The translations under genes were made by a program, and so were the position numbers. This document shows, piece by piece, positions 44,605 through 53,196 of a stretch of 64,000 bases of DNA. The notes under the pieces are model-generated. The model was not told the DNA's origin. It saw only the letters and a list, made by a program, of their open reading frames with translations, and searched no databases. Origin of the DNA: Bradyrhizobium septentrionale (GTDB lineage Bacteria > Pseudomonadota > Alphaproteobacteria > Rhizobiales > Xanthobacteraceae); assembly GCF_011516645.4 (NCBI RefSeq), contig NZ_CP088285.1, forward strand, positions 3,986,501 through 4,050,500, in the 5' to 3' direction. Position 1 is the first letter of the stretch. Every line of letters starts with the position of its first letter.

Positions 44605-45357
44605 ATGCGTGAGTGGCTCGACGATCTCAGGATCGCCACCGCCTTTCTGACCCGCCTTCCGATGCCGCATCCGGACGGTGCGCGGCCGGAGAGTTTTGCG
44701 CGGGCGCAGCGGCTGTTCCCGCTGGTTGGGGCCGGCATCGGGGCGGCGATCGGCCTGTTCTGCCTGCTGCTGCGGGCGATCGGCGTGCCGGATCTCGCCG
44801 CCGCGGCGCTCGCGCTCGGTGGCGGTGCGCTGCTGACCGGTGCGTTGCATGAGGACGGGCTCGCCGATGTAGCCGATGGCTTCGGTGGCGGCCGCGATCC
44901 GGCCGCAAAACTCGAGATCATGCGTGACAGCCGGCTCGGCACCTATGGCGCGCTGGCGCTGGTGGTGAGCTTTGCCGTCAAGCTTGCCGCGCTCGCGGCA
45001 CTTCCGAACGGTCTGGTGGTGCAGAGCCTGATCGCTGCGCATGCGCTTGGCCGCGGCGTGCTGCCATGGATCGCGATCAGCCTGCCTTACGCGCGCAAGG
45101 ATGGGCTCGCGGCCAATGCCGGCCGGCCCGATGGCGGAATCGCGGCGGTCGCGGCCGGCATCACGCTGGTGATCGCACTCCTCGCCTTGCCCTTCAGCAC
45201 CGCGCTGCTGGCAGCGATCGCGGCCGGCGCGAGCGCGCTGATCATGGCGCTTCTGGCCAAGCGGCAGATCGGCGGCCAGACCGGCGATGTGCTTGGCGGT
45301 GCCGAGCAGGTTGCGGAGACCGCGATCCTGGTGCTGCTCGCGGCACGGTTGGGGTAA
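44605..45357 (+). CDS. cobS: Adenosylcobinamide-GDP ribazoletransferase CobS
   Basis: 250 residues from ATG 44605 (MREWLDDLRIATAFLTRLPM), the usual family length. The frame continues upstream to ATG 44536, but those 23 codons come from a palindromic repeat and are atypical. The active-site motif is LHEDGLADVADGFGGGRDP (about 85-103), with several membrane helices (for example LVGAGIGAAIGLFCLLL, TLVIALLALPFSTALLAAIA). It joins adenosyl-GDP-cobinamide to alpha-ribazole at the inner membrane. Confidence 0.92.
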   Translation: MREWLDDLRIATAFLTRLPMPHPDGARPESFARAQRLFPLVGAGIGAAIGLFCLLLRAIGVPDLAAAALALGGGALLTGALHEDGLADVADGFGGGRDPAAKLEIMRDSRLGTYGALALVVSFAVKLAALAALPNGLVVQSLIAAHALGRGVLPWIAISLPYARKDGLAANAGRPDGGIAAVAAGITLVIALLALPFSTALLAAIAAGASALIMALLAKRQIGGQTGDVLGGAEQVAETAILVLLAARLG

Positions 45358-45364
45358 GCCGAAG

Positions 45365-45934
45365 ATGGACGGCGAAACGCATCTCTGGCTGATCCGCCAC
45401 GCGCCGGTCGACGGTCCGCGCGGCGTGATCCACGCACCCGATGCGCCCGCGGATCTCGGCGATGCCGCGGCCTTCGCAACGTTGCAGGCGCGGCTGCCGG
45501 CTGGCGCCTTCGCCGTTTGCAGCCCGGCGCGGCGCACGCGTGAGACCGCGACGCGATTCGGTTTGACGGCGTCGGAGGACGACGCCTTTCGCGAACAGGA
45601 TTTTGGCGACTGGACCGGCCGGCGCCACAGCGAGATCGAGCGAGAGCTCGGCGCGGCGGCCTATCGTGCGTTCTGGCAATCGCCGGGCACCAACCGGCCG
45701 CCCGGCGGCGAAAGCTTCGCCGACCAGATTGCGCGGACGTGGGCAGGGCTCGCGCGCCTGCCGGAAGGTGACGTCGTGCTGGTCGTGCATTCCGGCACCA
45801 TCCGTGCGGTGCTTGCGATCGCGCTCGATCTCGCGCCGGAGCTCGCGCTGCGCTTCGTCATCGATCCGCTATCGCTGACGCGGATCGACCGGCTGGAGAA
45901 TGCTTGGCGTGTCGTTGCAGTGAACTGGCGTTAA
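45365..45934 (+). CDS. cobC: Histidine phosphatase, probable alpha-ribazole phosphatase CobC
   Basis: 189 residues from ATG 45365, 7 bp after cobS. The catalytic LWLIRHAPV (about 7-15; Arg-His), CSPARRTRETA (about 48-58), FREQDFGDWTGRRHSEIE and VVLVVHSGTIRAVLAI (about 137-152) define the phosphoglycerate-mutase-like fold. Position beside cobS makes alpha-ribazole phosphate the likely substrate. Confidence 0.88.
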   Translation: MDGETHLWLIRHAPVDGPRGVIHAPDAPADLGDAAAFATLQARLPAGAFAVCSPARRTRETATRFGLTASEDDAFREQDFGDWTGRRHSEIERELGAAAYRAFWQSPGTNRPPGGESFADQIARTWAGLARLPEGDVVLVVHSGTIRAVLAIALDLAPELALRFVIDPLSLTRIDRLENAWRVVAVNWR

Positions 45935-45954
45935 GATAATTGCGCCGGTCTCTG

Positions 45955-46085
45955 TCCGTCATCCTGAGGTGCGAGCCTTGCGGCGCAATTGCGCCGCTGG
46001 GCGAGCCTCGAAGGATGAATCGGCCGCCGGCCGGGCCGTCGACCCTTCGAGGGCCGCTGAAGAAGCGGCCACCTCAGGGTGACGG
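45955..46085. repeat. Dispersed palindromic repeat (CCTCGAAGGATG family)
   Basis: CATCCTGAGGTGCGAGCC, GCGCAATTGCGCC hairpin, GCCTCGAAGGATGAATCGG and CCACCTCAGGGTGACGGG; same family as 2521-2655. Confidence 0.78.
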
Positions 46086-46109
46086 GATTGATCAGCGCGT
46101 AGCTCCATC

Positions 46110-46197
46110 CCGTCATTGCGAGGAGCGCCAGCGACGAAGCAATCCATTTCTCCACTTGCGGAACGATGGATTGCTTCGCTTCGCTCGCAATGACGGG
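46110..46197. repeat. Dispersed palindrome, CGTCATTGCGAGGAGC family
   Basis: CGTCATTGCGAGGAGCGCCA with GACGAAGCAATCCAT at the left and ATGGATTGCTTCGCTTCGC with TCGCAATGACGG at the right: an almost complete inverted repeat of about 40 bp arms. Only one copy in this window. Confidence 0.75.
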
Positions 46198-46215
46198 GAA
46201 AGGGCTTGCGTGTCC

Positions 46216-47004
46216 TTACCCATTCCGCCGCTGGCCGCGCAGGGTCGGCAGGCCGATGCCGGCGGCGTCGAAGCCGCCGTCGACGGCGAGGATTTGTCCG
46301 GTGATGTAGCTGGCGCGCTCCGAGCACAGGAAGAAGATCGCTTCCGCCAGCTCCTCTTCCAGCCCGTAACGATTGAGCGGGATGGCGTCGTGATAGTCGG
46401 CGCGGATCTCCGGCGTGTGCACGGCCTTGGCCATCGCGGTCTCGACCGGCCCGGGCGCCACGCCGTTGACGCGGATGCCGAGCGCGGCGAGCTCGACCGC
46501 GAGCTGTTTGGTGAGGTGCGCAAGCCCCGCCTTGCTGGTGCCGTAGGCCGAGCGCAGCGTCGAGGCGCGCACCGCCGAGATCGAGGTGATGTTGACGATC
46601 GCGCCGCCGCCATGCTCGCGCATCAGGGGCGCGGCCGCCTTGGTGCACAGGAACGGGCCGGTGAGGTTGACCGCCATGATCCGGCTCCAGTCGGCGTCCG
46701 AGGTCTCCAGCACCGGCGTGAATACGGCAATGCCGGCGTTGTTGACCAGCGCGTCGAGCCGGCCGAAGCAGCCAGCGATCGCCGCCATCGCTTTGGTCAC
46801 GCCGGCGGCATCGGATACGTCGCAGGTCAGCGCCAGCGTGGTGTCGCGCTGCTTCAGCGCCGCAACGGCGCTCGCCAGCAATTCACCCTCGATGTCGAGC
46901 AGCGCGACGCGCCAGCCGTCAGCGAGAAAGCGTTTCGCCGCGGCAAGCCCGATGCCGCGCGCGGCGCCGGTCACGAGTGCGACTTTTTGGGGAGCTGTAG
47001 TCAT
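46216..47004 (-). CDS. Short-chain dehydrogenase/reductase
   Basis: 262 residues from ATG 47004 (MTTAPQKVALVTGAARGIGL). Cofactor loop TGAARGIG (about 13-20), NNAGIAV (about 87-93) and the catalytic Ser, Tyr, Lys in NITSISAVRASTLRSAYGTS followed by KAGLAHL (about 137-163). An Asp after the second strand (LLDIEGELL) points to NAD(H). C-terminus AVDGGFDAAGIGLP is standard. Substrate unknown; no operon partner. Confidence 0.9.
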   Translation of the reverse strand: MTTAPQKVALVTGAARGIGLAAAKRFLADGWRVALLDIEGELLASAVAALKQRDTTLALTCDVSDAAGVTKAMAAIAGCFGRLDALVNNAGIAVFTPVLETSDADWSRIMAVNLTGPFLCTKAAAPLMREHGGGAIVNITSISAVRASTLRSAYGTSKAGLAHLTKQLAVELAALGIRVNGVAPGPVETAMAKAVHTPEIRADYHDAIPLNRYGLEEELAEAIFFLCSERASYITGQILAVDGGFDAAGIGLPTLRGQRRNG

Positions 47005-47086
47005 CGGGGTGGTCCATCGGTTCGGGCAAAGTCCGGACCGTCTGCGACCTTTACCCTGACGTGTCAACCCGACGAGGATTCTTCGT

Positions 47087-47158
47087 CACCCGGGGCGCGT
47101 CTCCGAAGGATGCACGGCCACCAGCCTGGGCCGTGCACCCTTCGAGGATCGCACCGCG
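47087..47158. repeat. Degenerate dispersed repeat (CCTCGAAGGATG family)
   Basis: CTCCGAAGGATGCACGGCC and GGCCGTGCACCCTTCGAGGA form an inverted pair around CACCAGCCT directly after the end of the chemoreceptor gene. Confidence 0.6.
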
Positions 47159-47160
47159 GC

Positions 47161-48831
47161 TTACGCTGCGAGCTCGGCGGAGGCGCGCTGCATGTTGGTC
47201 GACATGTCCTGCGTCACGATGCTCTGCTCCTCGACCGCGGCGGCGGTAGAGGTGATGTATTCGTTGACGCCGGCGATCGCCGCCTTGATCTCGGACAGCG
47301 AGGTCACCACCTCGGCGGCGATCGAGTTCAGCGCGTCGATTTCCGAGGAGATCGTGTCGGTCGCCTGCTTGGCCTGGTTGGCGAGGCTCTTCACCTCGGA
47401 GGCGACCACCGCGAAGCCGCGGCCGGCTTCGCCCGCACGCGCCGATTCGATCGTGGCGTTGAGCGCGAGCAGGTTGATCTGCCCGGTGATGCTCGAGATC
47501 ATCTCGACGATGCCGCTCATCGCTTGAGCTGCGGCATTGAGCTTCTGCGCCTGGCCGTCGGCAGCCTCGACGCGCCCAGAGGCGACCGCGGCGTTCTGCT
47601 TCGACTTGGTCATGGTTTCCGAGATCTCGCGGATCGAGGCGCTCATCTCCTCGCTGCCGGCGGCGACCGCCTCGATCAGGCCGCGCGCGCTGTCGGCCTT
47701 CTTGCGGCCGATCGCCTGCGCGGTGATGTCCGTGGCGTATTTCACCACCTTGTAGGGCTTGCCGTTGAGATCGAGGATCGGGTTGTAGGAAGCCTGGATC
47801 CAGATCTCGCGGCCCCCCTTGGCGATGCGCTTGTATTCGGCGGCCTGGAACTCGCCGCGGTTCAGCGCTCCCCAGAACTCGCGATAGCCGGCCGAGCTCG
47901 CCTCGACCGGCTCGACGAACATGCTTTGATGCTTGCCCTGGATCTCGGCAAGCAGATAGCCCATCGCGCCGAGGAAGTTCGGGTTCGCGGTGCGGATCGT
48001 GCCGTCCATGTTGAACTCAATCACCGCCTGCGACTTGCCGATCGCGTCGATCTGGCCGTCATTGTCGGCGGCCTTGAGCTTCTGCTGGGTGACGTCGGTG
48101 GCGAATTTGACGACCTTGAACGGCTTGCCGCGGTCGTCGAGGATCGGGTTGTAGCTGGCGAGGATCCAGATCTCCCTGGCGCCCTTGGCGAGGCGCTTGA
48201 ATTCGCCGGACTCGAACTCGCCGCGGTTCAGCCGCGCCCAGAAATCGCGATAGGCCGCGCTGTCGCGGTCGGCCGGCGGCATGAAGATGCCGTGATGCTT
48301 GCCCTGGATCTCGGCGAGCGAATAGCCCATCGCGCCGAGGAAGTTCTCGTTGGCATTGACGATGGTGCCGTCCATGTTGAACTCGATCACCGCCTGCGCG
48401 CGGCCGATCGCGGCGATCTTGCCGGCGTCTTCCATGCTGTGGATCTTCTGCGTGGTGATGTCGGTGGCGAATTTGATGACGCCGACCGGCTTGCCGCTCT
48501 TGTCCAGGATCGGGTTGTAGGAGGCCTGGATCCAGATCTCACGGCCGCCCTTGGCGACGCGCTTGTACTGTGCGGCCTGGAATTCGCCGCGGTTGAGGCT
48601 CGCCCAGAATGCGCGATAGTCGTGGCTGTCGCGATACGCCGGCTCGACGAACATGCCGTGGTGCTTGCCCCTGATCTCGTCGAGCGTGTAGCCCATTGCG
48701 TTCAGGAAGTTCTCGTTGGCGGTGACGATGGTGCCGTCGAGCTTGAACTCGATCACCGCCTGCGACTTGCCGATCGCGGCGGCTTGCGCCAGCGCACTGT
48801 CGATGTTTGCCTTGTTGCTGAAACTGAACAT
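47161..48831 (-). CDS. Soluble chemoreceptor with three tandem PAS domains
   Basis: 556 residues without membrane helices. Three near-identical PAS+PAC units occupy about 10-130, 132-254 and 255-377; each carries AVIEFxxDGTI, NFLxAMGY, the KH-(H/Q)-x-MF/IF turn, [19 protein letters not shown] and K(F/Y)ATDIT. The C-terminal MCP signalling domain has [20 protein letters not shown] and [20 protein letters not shown] (about 445-485). PAS units of this type often bind haem or flavin for oxygen or redox sensing; the His in the KHHG/KHQS turns is a candidate ligand (inference). Monocistronic. Confidence 0.92.
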   Translation of the reverse strand: MFSFSNKANIDSALAQAAAIGKSQAVIEFKLDGTIVTANENFLNAMGYTLDEIRGKHHGMFVEPAYRDSHDYRAFWASLNRGEFQAAQYKRVAKGGREIWIQASYNPILDKSGKPVGVIKFATDITTQKIHSMEDAGKIAAIGRAQAVIEFNMDGTIVNANENFLGAMGYSLAEIQGKHHGIFMPPADRDSAAYRDFWARLNRGEFESGEFKRLAKGAREIWILASYNPILDDRGKPFKVVKFATDVTQQKLKAADNDGQIDAIGKSQAVIEFNMDGTIRTANPNFLGAMGYLLAEIQGKHQSMFVEPVEASSAGYREFWGALNRGEFQAAEYKRIAKGGREIWIQASYNPILDLNGKPYKVVKYATDITAQAIGRKKADSARGLIEAVAAGSEEMSASIREISETMTKSKQNAAVASGRVEAADGQAQKLNAAAQAMSGIVEMISSITGQINLLALNATIESARAGEAGRGFAVVASEVKSLANQAKQATDTISSEIDALNSIAAEVVTSLSEIKAAIAGVNEYITSTAAAVEEQSIVTQDMSTNMQRASAELAA

Positions 48832-49342
48832 CAGGGCTCCGTGAAGGGTTCAAAAGAAACGGGAGTCGGAAAAGCGGATCGCGGCAACTCACGGAAAGGT
48901 TGCAGCGAGCCGTTTAGCATCCGTAAAGCCTGTTGCTCGCGCGCGTCTGGCACGGACTGCACAACGCGTTGCGTCGCGCGCCCATCTATTTCAACTTGCG
49001 AAGAAATTTTCCGATGTGCACGCTATCATCCATAGTCGGCATGCGATGTTCACCGTAATCCTACGGACGAGAATCGATGACAACTTTCATCTGATGCGGA
49101 TGATCGGAACGGGTGCACTTCAGCAACGCTGATAGACCTATTACGAAGCCTGATATTGCTGACTGCTTCGCAGAGCAATCCAGCATCGTGATTCGCGTGC
49201 TTGACGAATCCGCGTCGCGTCGATGCTCAATGTCCAAGCTCATATCCATGCCCGGCGACGGCCAAAAATAATTACTGTGCCGGATGTCGGCGGCGCGTTC
49301 TCCACGTCGTCCTCCGGGCACTGGTTTCACCATGGAGTTCTG
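48832..49342. other. Intergenic region between divergent chemoreceptor and GST genes
   Basis: 511 bp. It is less GC-rich in its middle (for example GCGAAGAAATTTTCCGATG and AATAATTACTG). It must hold both divergent promoters. I see no repeat family member, no conserved operator and no supported gene; the open frames crossing it are on the wrong strand of the chemoreceptor gene. Confidence 0.55.
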
Positions 49343-50014
49343 ATGTCGCTCACCCTGCATTACCACCCGCTGTCCTCGTTCTGCTGGAAGGTGCTGGTCG
49401 CGCTTTACGAGAACGGCGCACCGTTCACGCCCAACATGGTCAATCTCGGCGATGCCGCGCAACGCGCGGCGCTGCTCGCGCTGTGGCCGATCGGCCGTTT
49501 CCCCGTGCTCCGCGACGAGGCGCGGGGCGAGACCGTGCCGGAGTCGAGCATCGTCATCGAATATCTCGACCGGCATTATCCCGGCACCGTCGCCTTGATC
49601 CCCGAAGGTCAGGATCTCGCGCTGCAGACCCGGCTGCGCGATCGCTTCCTCGATCTCTATGTCCATCTGCCGATGCAGAGGATCGTCGGCGACCGGCTGC
49701 GGCCGGCGGACAGCAAGGACCCACGTGGGGTCGCCGAGGCGCGGGCGCAGCTCCGTACATCCTATGCGATCCTGGATCAGCAACTGATCCGGGATCAGCA
49801 ACTCGCGCATGGCGGCTGGATGATGGGCGAACGCTTCTCGCTGGCCGATTGTGCCGCCGCGCCGGCGCTGTTCTACGGCAACAGGGTCGAGCCGTTCGGC
49901 GACGGCCATCCGCATCTGGCCGGCTATCTGGCGCGGCTGCAGGCGCGGCCGTCCTTCGCGCGTGTGCTCCGCGAGGCCGAACCCTATTTCGGCATGTTCC
50001 CCAAGGAAGGCTGA
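49343..50014 (+). CDS. Glutathione S-transferase family protein
   Basis: 223 residues from ATG 49343 with ATGGAG upstream. N-terminal thioredoxin-like half: SLTLHYHPLSSFCWKVLVAL, GRFPVLRDEARG (cis-Pro) and ESSIVIEYLDRHYPGT; C-terminal helical half with HGGWMMGERFSLADCAAAPA (the N-capping Asp motif). Not close to the other GST here. Heads a run of small genes to 52 kb on the same strand. Confidence 0.9.
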   Translation: MSLTLHYHPLSSFCWKVLVALYENGAPFTPNMVNLGDAAQRAALLALWPIGRFPVLRDEARGETVPESSIVIEYLDRHYPGTVALIPEGQDLALQTRLRDRFLDLYVHLPMQRIVGDRLRPADSKDPRGVAEARAQLRTSYAILDQQLIRDQQLAHGGWMMGERFSLADCAAAPALFYGNRVEPFGDGHPHLAGYLARLQARPSFARVLREAEPYFGMFPKEG

Positions 50015-50141
50015 AGTCCCATCCGGTTCCCGAAATAAACTGCGGCGCGATGTCGTTTTCGCGCCGCCCTGTTCGTCATCTCCCTGAGGCCCGGGTTCTG
50101 GAGCGCGCTCCGGAGGCCCGGGCGAATTGTGTGGAGACGAC

Positions 50142-50513
50142 ATGGCTGCAGCTGGCAACAGGGCCGAGATCATCCGCGGGCTCTTCGCCGCCTATCTCGC
50201 CAACGACCGCGCGGCGGTCGAGGCGGCATTTGCGGAGGATTTCCGCTTCTCGACGCCCTATGGCGAGAACATCGACAAGCCGCGCTATTTCGCCGAGTGC
50301 TGGCGCGACTCCGGCTGGATCGGCCGCCACGAGATCGAGCGCATCATGGTCGACGGAGGAGAGGCCTTCGTCACCTATCGCTGCGTCGGCCGCGACGGCA
50401 AGAGCTTTCGTAACACCGAGTTTGTCGTGTTCGACGGCGACAAGGTGTCGCGCATCGACGTCTATTTCGGTCCGTCGCACCAGGACGGCGAACTCGTCAG
50501 GCAGGAGCGCTGA
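50142..50513 (+). CDS. SnoaL/NTF2-like protein
   Basis: 123 residues from ATG 50142 (GTGGAGACGAC upstream). NRAEIIRGLFAAYLANDRAA, EDFRFSTPYGENIDKPRYFA and SRIDVYFGPSHQDG follow the cone-shaped NTF2-like fold. Often a small-molecule-binding or isomerase-like domain; function unknown. Part of the GST-DGPF run. Confidence 0.85.
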   Translation: MAAAGNRAEIIRGLFAAYLANDRAAVEAAFAEDFRFSTPYGENIDKPRYFAECWRDSGWIGRHEIERIMVDGGEAFVTYRCVGRDGKSFRNTEFVVFDGDKVSRIDVYFGPSHQDGELVRQER

Positions 50514-50637
50514 AGGCTGTGGCGCGCGATGCAATGACCTCCGAAATAATTTCGCTCGACCTGTCGGCGTGGCAAGAGCGGCGGCGTCCTTCTGACGAGC
50601 GCCGGCCGACGCCGGTCCACCACAACGGAGCAGGACG

Positions 50638-51054
50638 ATGAAGTTCATGGTGATCGTGAAGGCGAACAAGGATACCGAAGCCGGCGTGATGCCGAGCACC
50701 GAGCTGCTCGCCGCGATGGGCAAGTTCAACGAGGAGATGGTCAAGGCCGGCGTGATGCAGGCCGGCGAGGGCCTGCATCCGACCAATAAGGGCGCCCGTG
50801 TCAAATATGCCGGCGGGCAGAGCACCGTGAGCCACGGACCGTTCAGCCCGACCGGCGATCTCGTCTGCGGCTTCTGGCTGATCGAGACCAAATCGCTCGA
50901 CGAAGCGATTGGCTGGATGAAGCGCGCACCGTTCGACGGTGGCTCCGAGATCGAGATCCGTCAGGTGTTTGCCGCGGAGGATTTCGGCGAGGCGCTGACG
51001 CCCGAGCTGCGCGAGCGGGAAGAGCGGTTGCGCGCGCAGGCCGCAAAGAAGTGA
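50638..51054 (+). CDS. DGPF/YCII-domain protein
   Basis: 138 residues from ATG 50638 (GGAGCAGGACG upstream). KFMVIVKANKDTEAGVMPST, GEGLHPTNKGARVKYAGGQS, SHGPFSPTGDLVCGFWLIET (HGPF in place of DGPF) and the acidic C-terminal EIEIRQVFAAEDFGEALTPE. First of three consecutive small genes of this kind with no sigma factor beside them. Confidence 0.88.
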   Translation: MKFMVIVKANKDTEAGVMPSTELLAAMGKFNEEMVKAGVMQAGEGLHPTNKGARVKYAGGQSTVSHGPFSPTGDLVCGFWLIETKSLDEAIGWMKRAPFDGGSEIEIRQVFAAEDFGEALTPELREREERLRAQAAKK

Positions 51055-51149
51055 CGTCTTCGTCATCGCGGGCTTGCGTCCGACGGCGCATACCCGAGAT
51101 GACGGGAGCGAGAATCGCGAATGGTTCAACAAGCAAGGAAGATCGACCA

Positions 51150-51575
51150 ATGCGTTTCATGATGCTGATGATCCCGCAGGGCTACGAGTCCGCACCGGCC
51201 AAGCTCGACCTCGACCCGGAACGGGTCGCCGCGATGATGCGATACAATCAGGCGCTGAAGGATGCCGGCGTGCTGATCACCCTGGAAGGCCTGCATCCGC
51301 CGGCGACCGGCGCGCGGGTCAGGTTCGACAGCGGCTTGCCCGTCGTGACCGACGGTCCGTTCACCGAGGCCAAGGAAGTGATCGGCGGCTTCTGGATGAT
51401 CGACGTCGCCTCGCGCGCTGAAGCGATCGCATGGGCCAAGAAGTGCCCGGCTTCCGCCAACGAGATGATCGAGATCCGCCAGGTGCAGGAGATGGGCGAT
51501 TTCTCCGAGGAGGTGCAACAGGCCGCCGCCACCTTCGAGCACCCGCAGGGCGGCTGGGGCAAGGCGCTGCGCTAA
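51150..51575 (+). CDS. DGPF/YCII-domain protein
   Basis: 141 residues from ATG 51150 (CAAGGAAG upstream); the frame opens earlier but homology starts with MRFMMLMIPQGYES. VTDGPFTEAKEVIGGFWMID (about 67-86) is the canonical DGPF motif, and EMIEIRQVQEMGDFSEEVQQ the C-terminal region. Paralogue of the preceding gene, 95 bp downstream. Confidence 0.9.
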   Translation: MRFMMLMIPQGYESAPAKLDLDPERVAAMMRYNQALKDAGVLITLEGLHPPATGARVRFDSGLPVVTDGPFTEAKEVIGGFWMIDVASRAEAIAWAKKCPASANEMIEIRQVQEMGDFSEEVQQAAATFEHPQGGWGKALR

Positions 51576-51652
51576 CCAACACAGCGATGCCGCTTCAGAG
51601 CGTCATCGCGTCACGCACGACGATCAACCAACCACCACAACGGAGACGCAAG

Positions 51653-52018
51653 ATGAGCACCAACACCTTCCTCGCCGTCTATCTCGGCGGCGGCAAAACC
51701 GGTTCGCGCATGGCAGCCTGGAACGCGATGCCGGAGGCCGAACGGCGTGCCAAGGAGCAGCAGGGCATGGCCGCCTGGGGCGCCTGGGTCGAGAAGCACC
51801 ACGACGTGATCGTCGAGATGGGCGGACCGCTCGGCAAGACCAAGAAGGTCGCCGCTGACGGCACCGCCGACATCGCCAATCTGATGACCGGCTTCACCGT
51901 GGTGCGCGCGGCGTCGCACGAAGCGGCGGCAAAGCTGTTCGAGAACCACCCGCATTTTGCGATCTTCCCGGGCGAGGCCGTCGAGATCATGCCGGTGCTG
52001 CCGATCCCGGGCCGCTGA
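51653..52018 (+). CDS. Small YCII-like protein
   Basis: 121 residues from ATG 51653 with CGGAGACGCAAG upstream. STNTFLAVYLGGGKTGSRMA, AAWGAWVEKHHDVIVEMGGP, LGKTKKVAADGTADIANLMT and AAKLFENHPHFAIFPGEAVE resemble the ferredoxin-like YCII fold without a DGPF motif. Third gene of the run; family placement is by overall pattern only. Confidence 0.78.
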   Translation: MSTNTFLAVYLGGGKTGSRMAAWNAMPEAERRAKEQQGMAAWGAWVEKHHDVIVEMGGPLGKTKKVAADGTADIANLMTGFTVVRAASHEAAAKLFENHPHFAIFPGEAVEIMPVLPIPGR

Positions 52019-52028
52019 GGCCGGACCA

Positions 52029-52165
52029 TTCACTTCCCCTTGAAAAGGGGAGGTCGCTTTGCTCGCCAGAGCAAAGCGGGTGGGGATCTGCTCTCTCCAC
52101 ATGCTTCGTCGCCTGCGGCTGGCCCCCATCCCGACCTTCCCCCTTTCAGGGGGAAGGGGAAGATG
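52029..52165. repeat. CCCTCCCC-type palindromic repeat
   Basis: CTTCCCCTTGAAAAGGGGAG, the inner hairpin GCTTTGCTCGCCAGAGCAAAGC and CCTTCCCCCTTTCAGGGGGA. Part of a 351-bp gap (52019-52369) that otherwise holds only the next repeat, its hairpin and an operator. Confidence 0.75.
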
Positions 52166-52256
52166 GAGCCATTGGCTTGAGCCGGGCTGCTCTGGTCGAG
52201 AGCAGCGAGCCTGCGCCACCTATCCGTTAATCTTGATTAACCCGCGCCCCGCCGCA

Positions 52257-52331
52257 TAGCGTTTTCCGCGGAAAACGCGTTGAAACAAGAATCCAGGCCA
52301 ACGGTCCTGGGTCGGCCAGGACCGTTGGCCT
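52257..52331. repeat. Short member of the AGCGTTTTC repeat family with attached perfect hairpin
   Basis: AGCGTTTTCCGCGGAAAACG and CGTTGAAACAAGAATC are the two ends of the 62-bp repeat with its middle missing. Directly after it, AGGCCAACGGTCCTGG-GTCGG-CCAGGACCGTTGGCCT is a perfect 16-bp-stem hairpin (52295-52331). Confidence 0.75.
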
Positions 52332-52350
52332 AGTGACCTTTACCGCCGGC

Positions 52351-52373
52351 TCATGTAAAAGCCGTTCACATGA
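52351..52373. promoter_or_regulatory. Operator over the TetR start codon
   Basis: TCATGTAAA-N5-TTCACATGA, a 23-bp palindrome with one mismatched pair; its right arm contains the ATG (52370). The core TGTAAA-N5-TTCACA recurs at 53146-53162. Confidence 0.7.
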
Positions 52374-53077
52374 GCTGGCGCAAGGACCAAGGCCGCGCCG
52401 AGCGCGGCTATCATCACGGCAATCTCAAAGAGGCGTTGCTGCAGGCAGCCCTCGACCTGATCACGAAGAAGGGGCCGGCCGGCTTCACCTTCGCCGACGC
52501 CGCGCGGATGGCCGGCGTCAGCCCCGCCGCGCCGTACCGGCACTTCCGCGACCGTGACGAGTTGATCGCCAGCATCGCGCAGCGCGGCTTCGAGCAGTTC
52601 GAATCGCTCTTGACGCAGGCCTGGGACGACGGCCGTCCCGACACCGTCTCGGCGTTCGAGCGGGTCGGCAAGGCCTATCTCGCCTTTGCCCGCGAGGAGC
52701 CTGCGTTCTACTCCGCGATGTTCGAATCCGGCCTGCCGATCGATTCCAATCCAACCCTGATGGCCGCGAGCGAACGCGCGTTTGCGATCATCCGCGCCGC
52801 CGCTGAGCGGCTCGCAGCGCTGGCGCCGCCCGGCACGCCGCGTCCGCCGGCGATGATGATGGCGCTGCACATCTGGTCGATGTCGCATGGCGTGGCCTCG
52901 CTGTTCGGCCGCGGCGATGCGGCGCGGCGCAAGCTGCCGATGTCGCCGGAGGAGTTGCTCGAAGCCGAAGTGCTGATCTATCTGCGCGGCCTCGGCTTCC
53001 GCACTGACCGCAGGCCGGCCGCCACCGCGGCGGCCGACGACGACAAGCCTGCGGGTCCCTGGGGCAAGCCGAAATAA
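52370..53077 (+). CDS. TetR/AcrR-family regulator (WHG-type C-domain)
   Basis: 235 residues. HHGNLKEALLQAALDLITKK and FTFADAARMAGVSPAAPYRH followed by FRDRDELIASIAQRGFEQF (about 15-70) form the DNA-binding domain; the C-terminal half includes MMALHIWSMSHGVASLFGRG, the WHG-type pattern. The start ATG lies inside the operator, so binding would block both transcription and ribosome access, or the mRNA is leaderless. The matching site before the next gene makes the DUF2852 gene a likely direct target. Confidence 0.9.
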   Translation: MSWRKDQGRAERGYHHGNLKEALLQAALDLITKKGPAGFTFADAARMAGVSPAAPYRHFRDRDELIASIAQRGFEQFESLLTQAWDDGRPDTVSAFERVGKAYLAFAREEPAFYSAMFESGLPIDSNPTLMAASERAFAIIRAAAERLAALAPPGTPRPPAMMMALHIWSMSHGVASLFGRGDAARRKLPMSPEELLEAEVLIYLRGLGFRTDRRPAATAAADDDKPAGPWGKPK

Positions 53078-53117
53078 AATTTCAAAAATAATCGCAGGGG
53101 TGCGTCATCCGCGCTGC

Positions 53118-53163
53118 TTGACTTTCCCAAGGGGTCGGCTATCTATGTAAATGTTATTTACAT
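53118..53163 (+). promoter_or_regulatory. Promoter of the DUF2852 gene with overlapping TetR operator
   Basis: TTGACT (53118-53123) and TATCTA (53140-53145, 16-bp spacing) look like -35 and -10 boxes. Immediately overlapping, ATGTAAA-TGTTA-TTTACAT (53145-53163) is a perfect-armed palindrome of the same design as the operator at 52351-52373. Confidence 0.65.
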
Positions 53164-53196
53164 TCACAACGGCGTGATGCCGTCATGGAGAAGGAA

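Noticed and set aside
45940..49035. 1031-codon plus-strand open frame
   Set aside because: Antisense to the SDR and triple-PAS chemoreceptor genes; His/Arg/Asp-rich composition typical of GC-rich shadow frames.
48832..49342. Small genes in the 511-bp divergent gap
   Set aside because: Open frames here have no ribosome site, domain or plausible composition.
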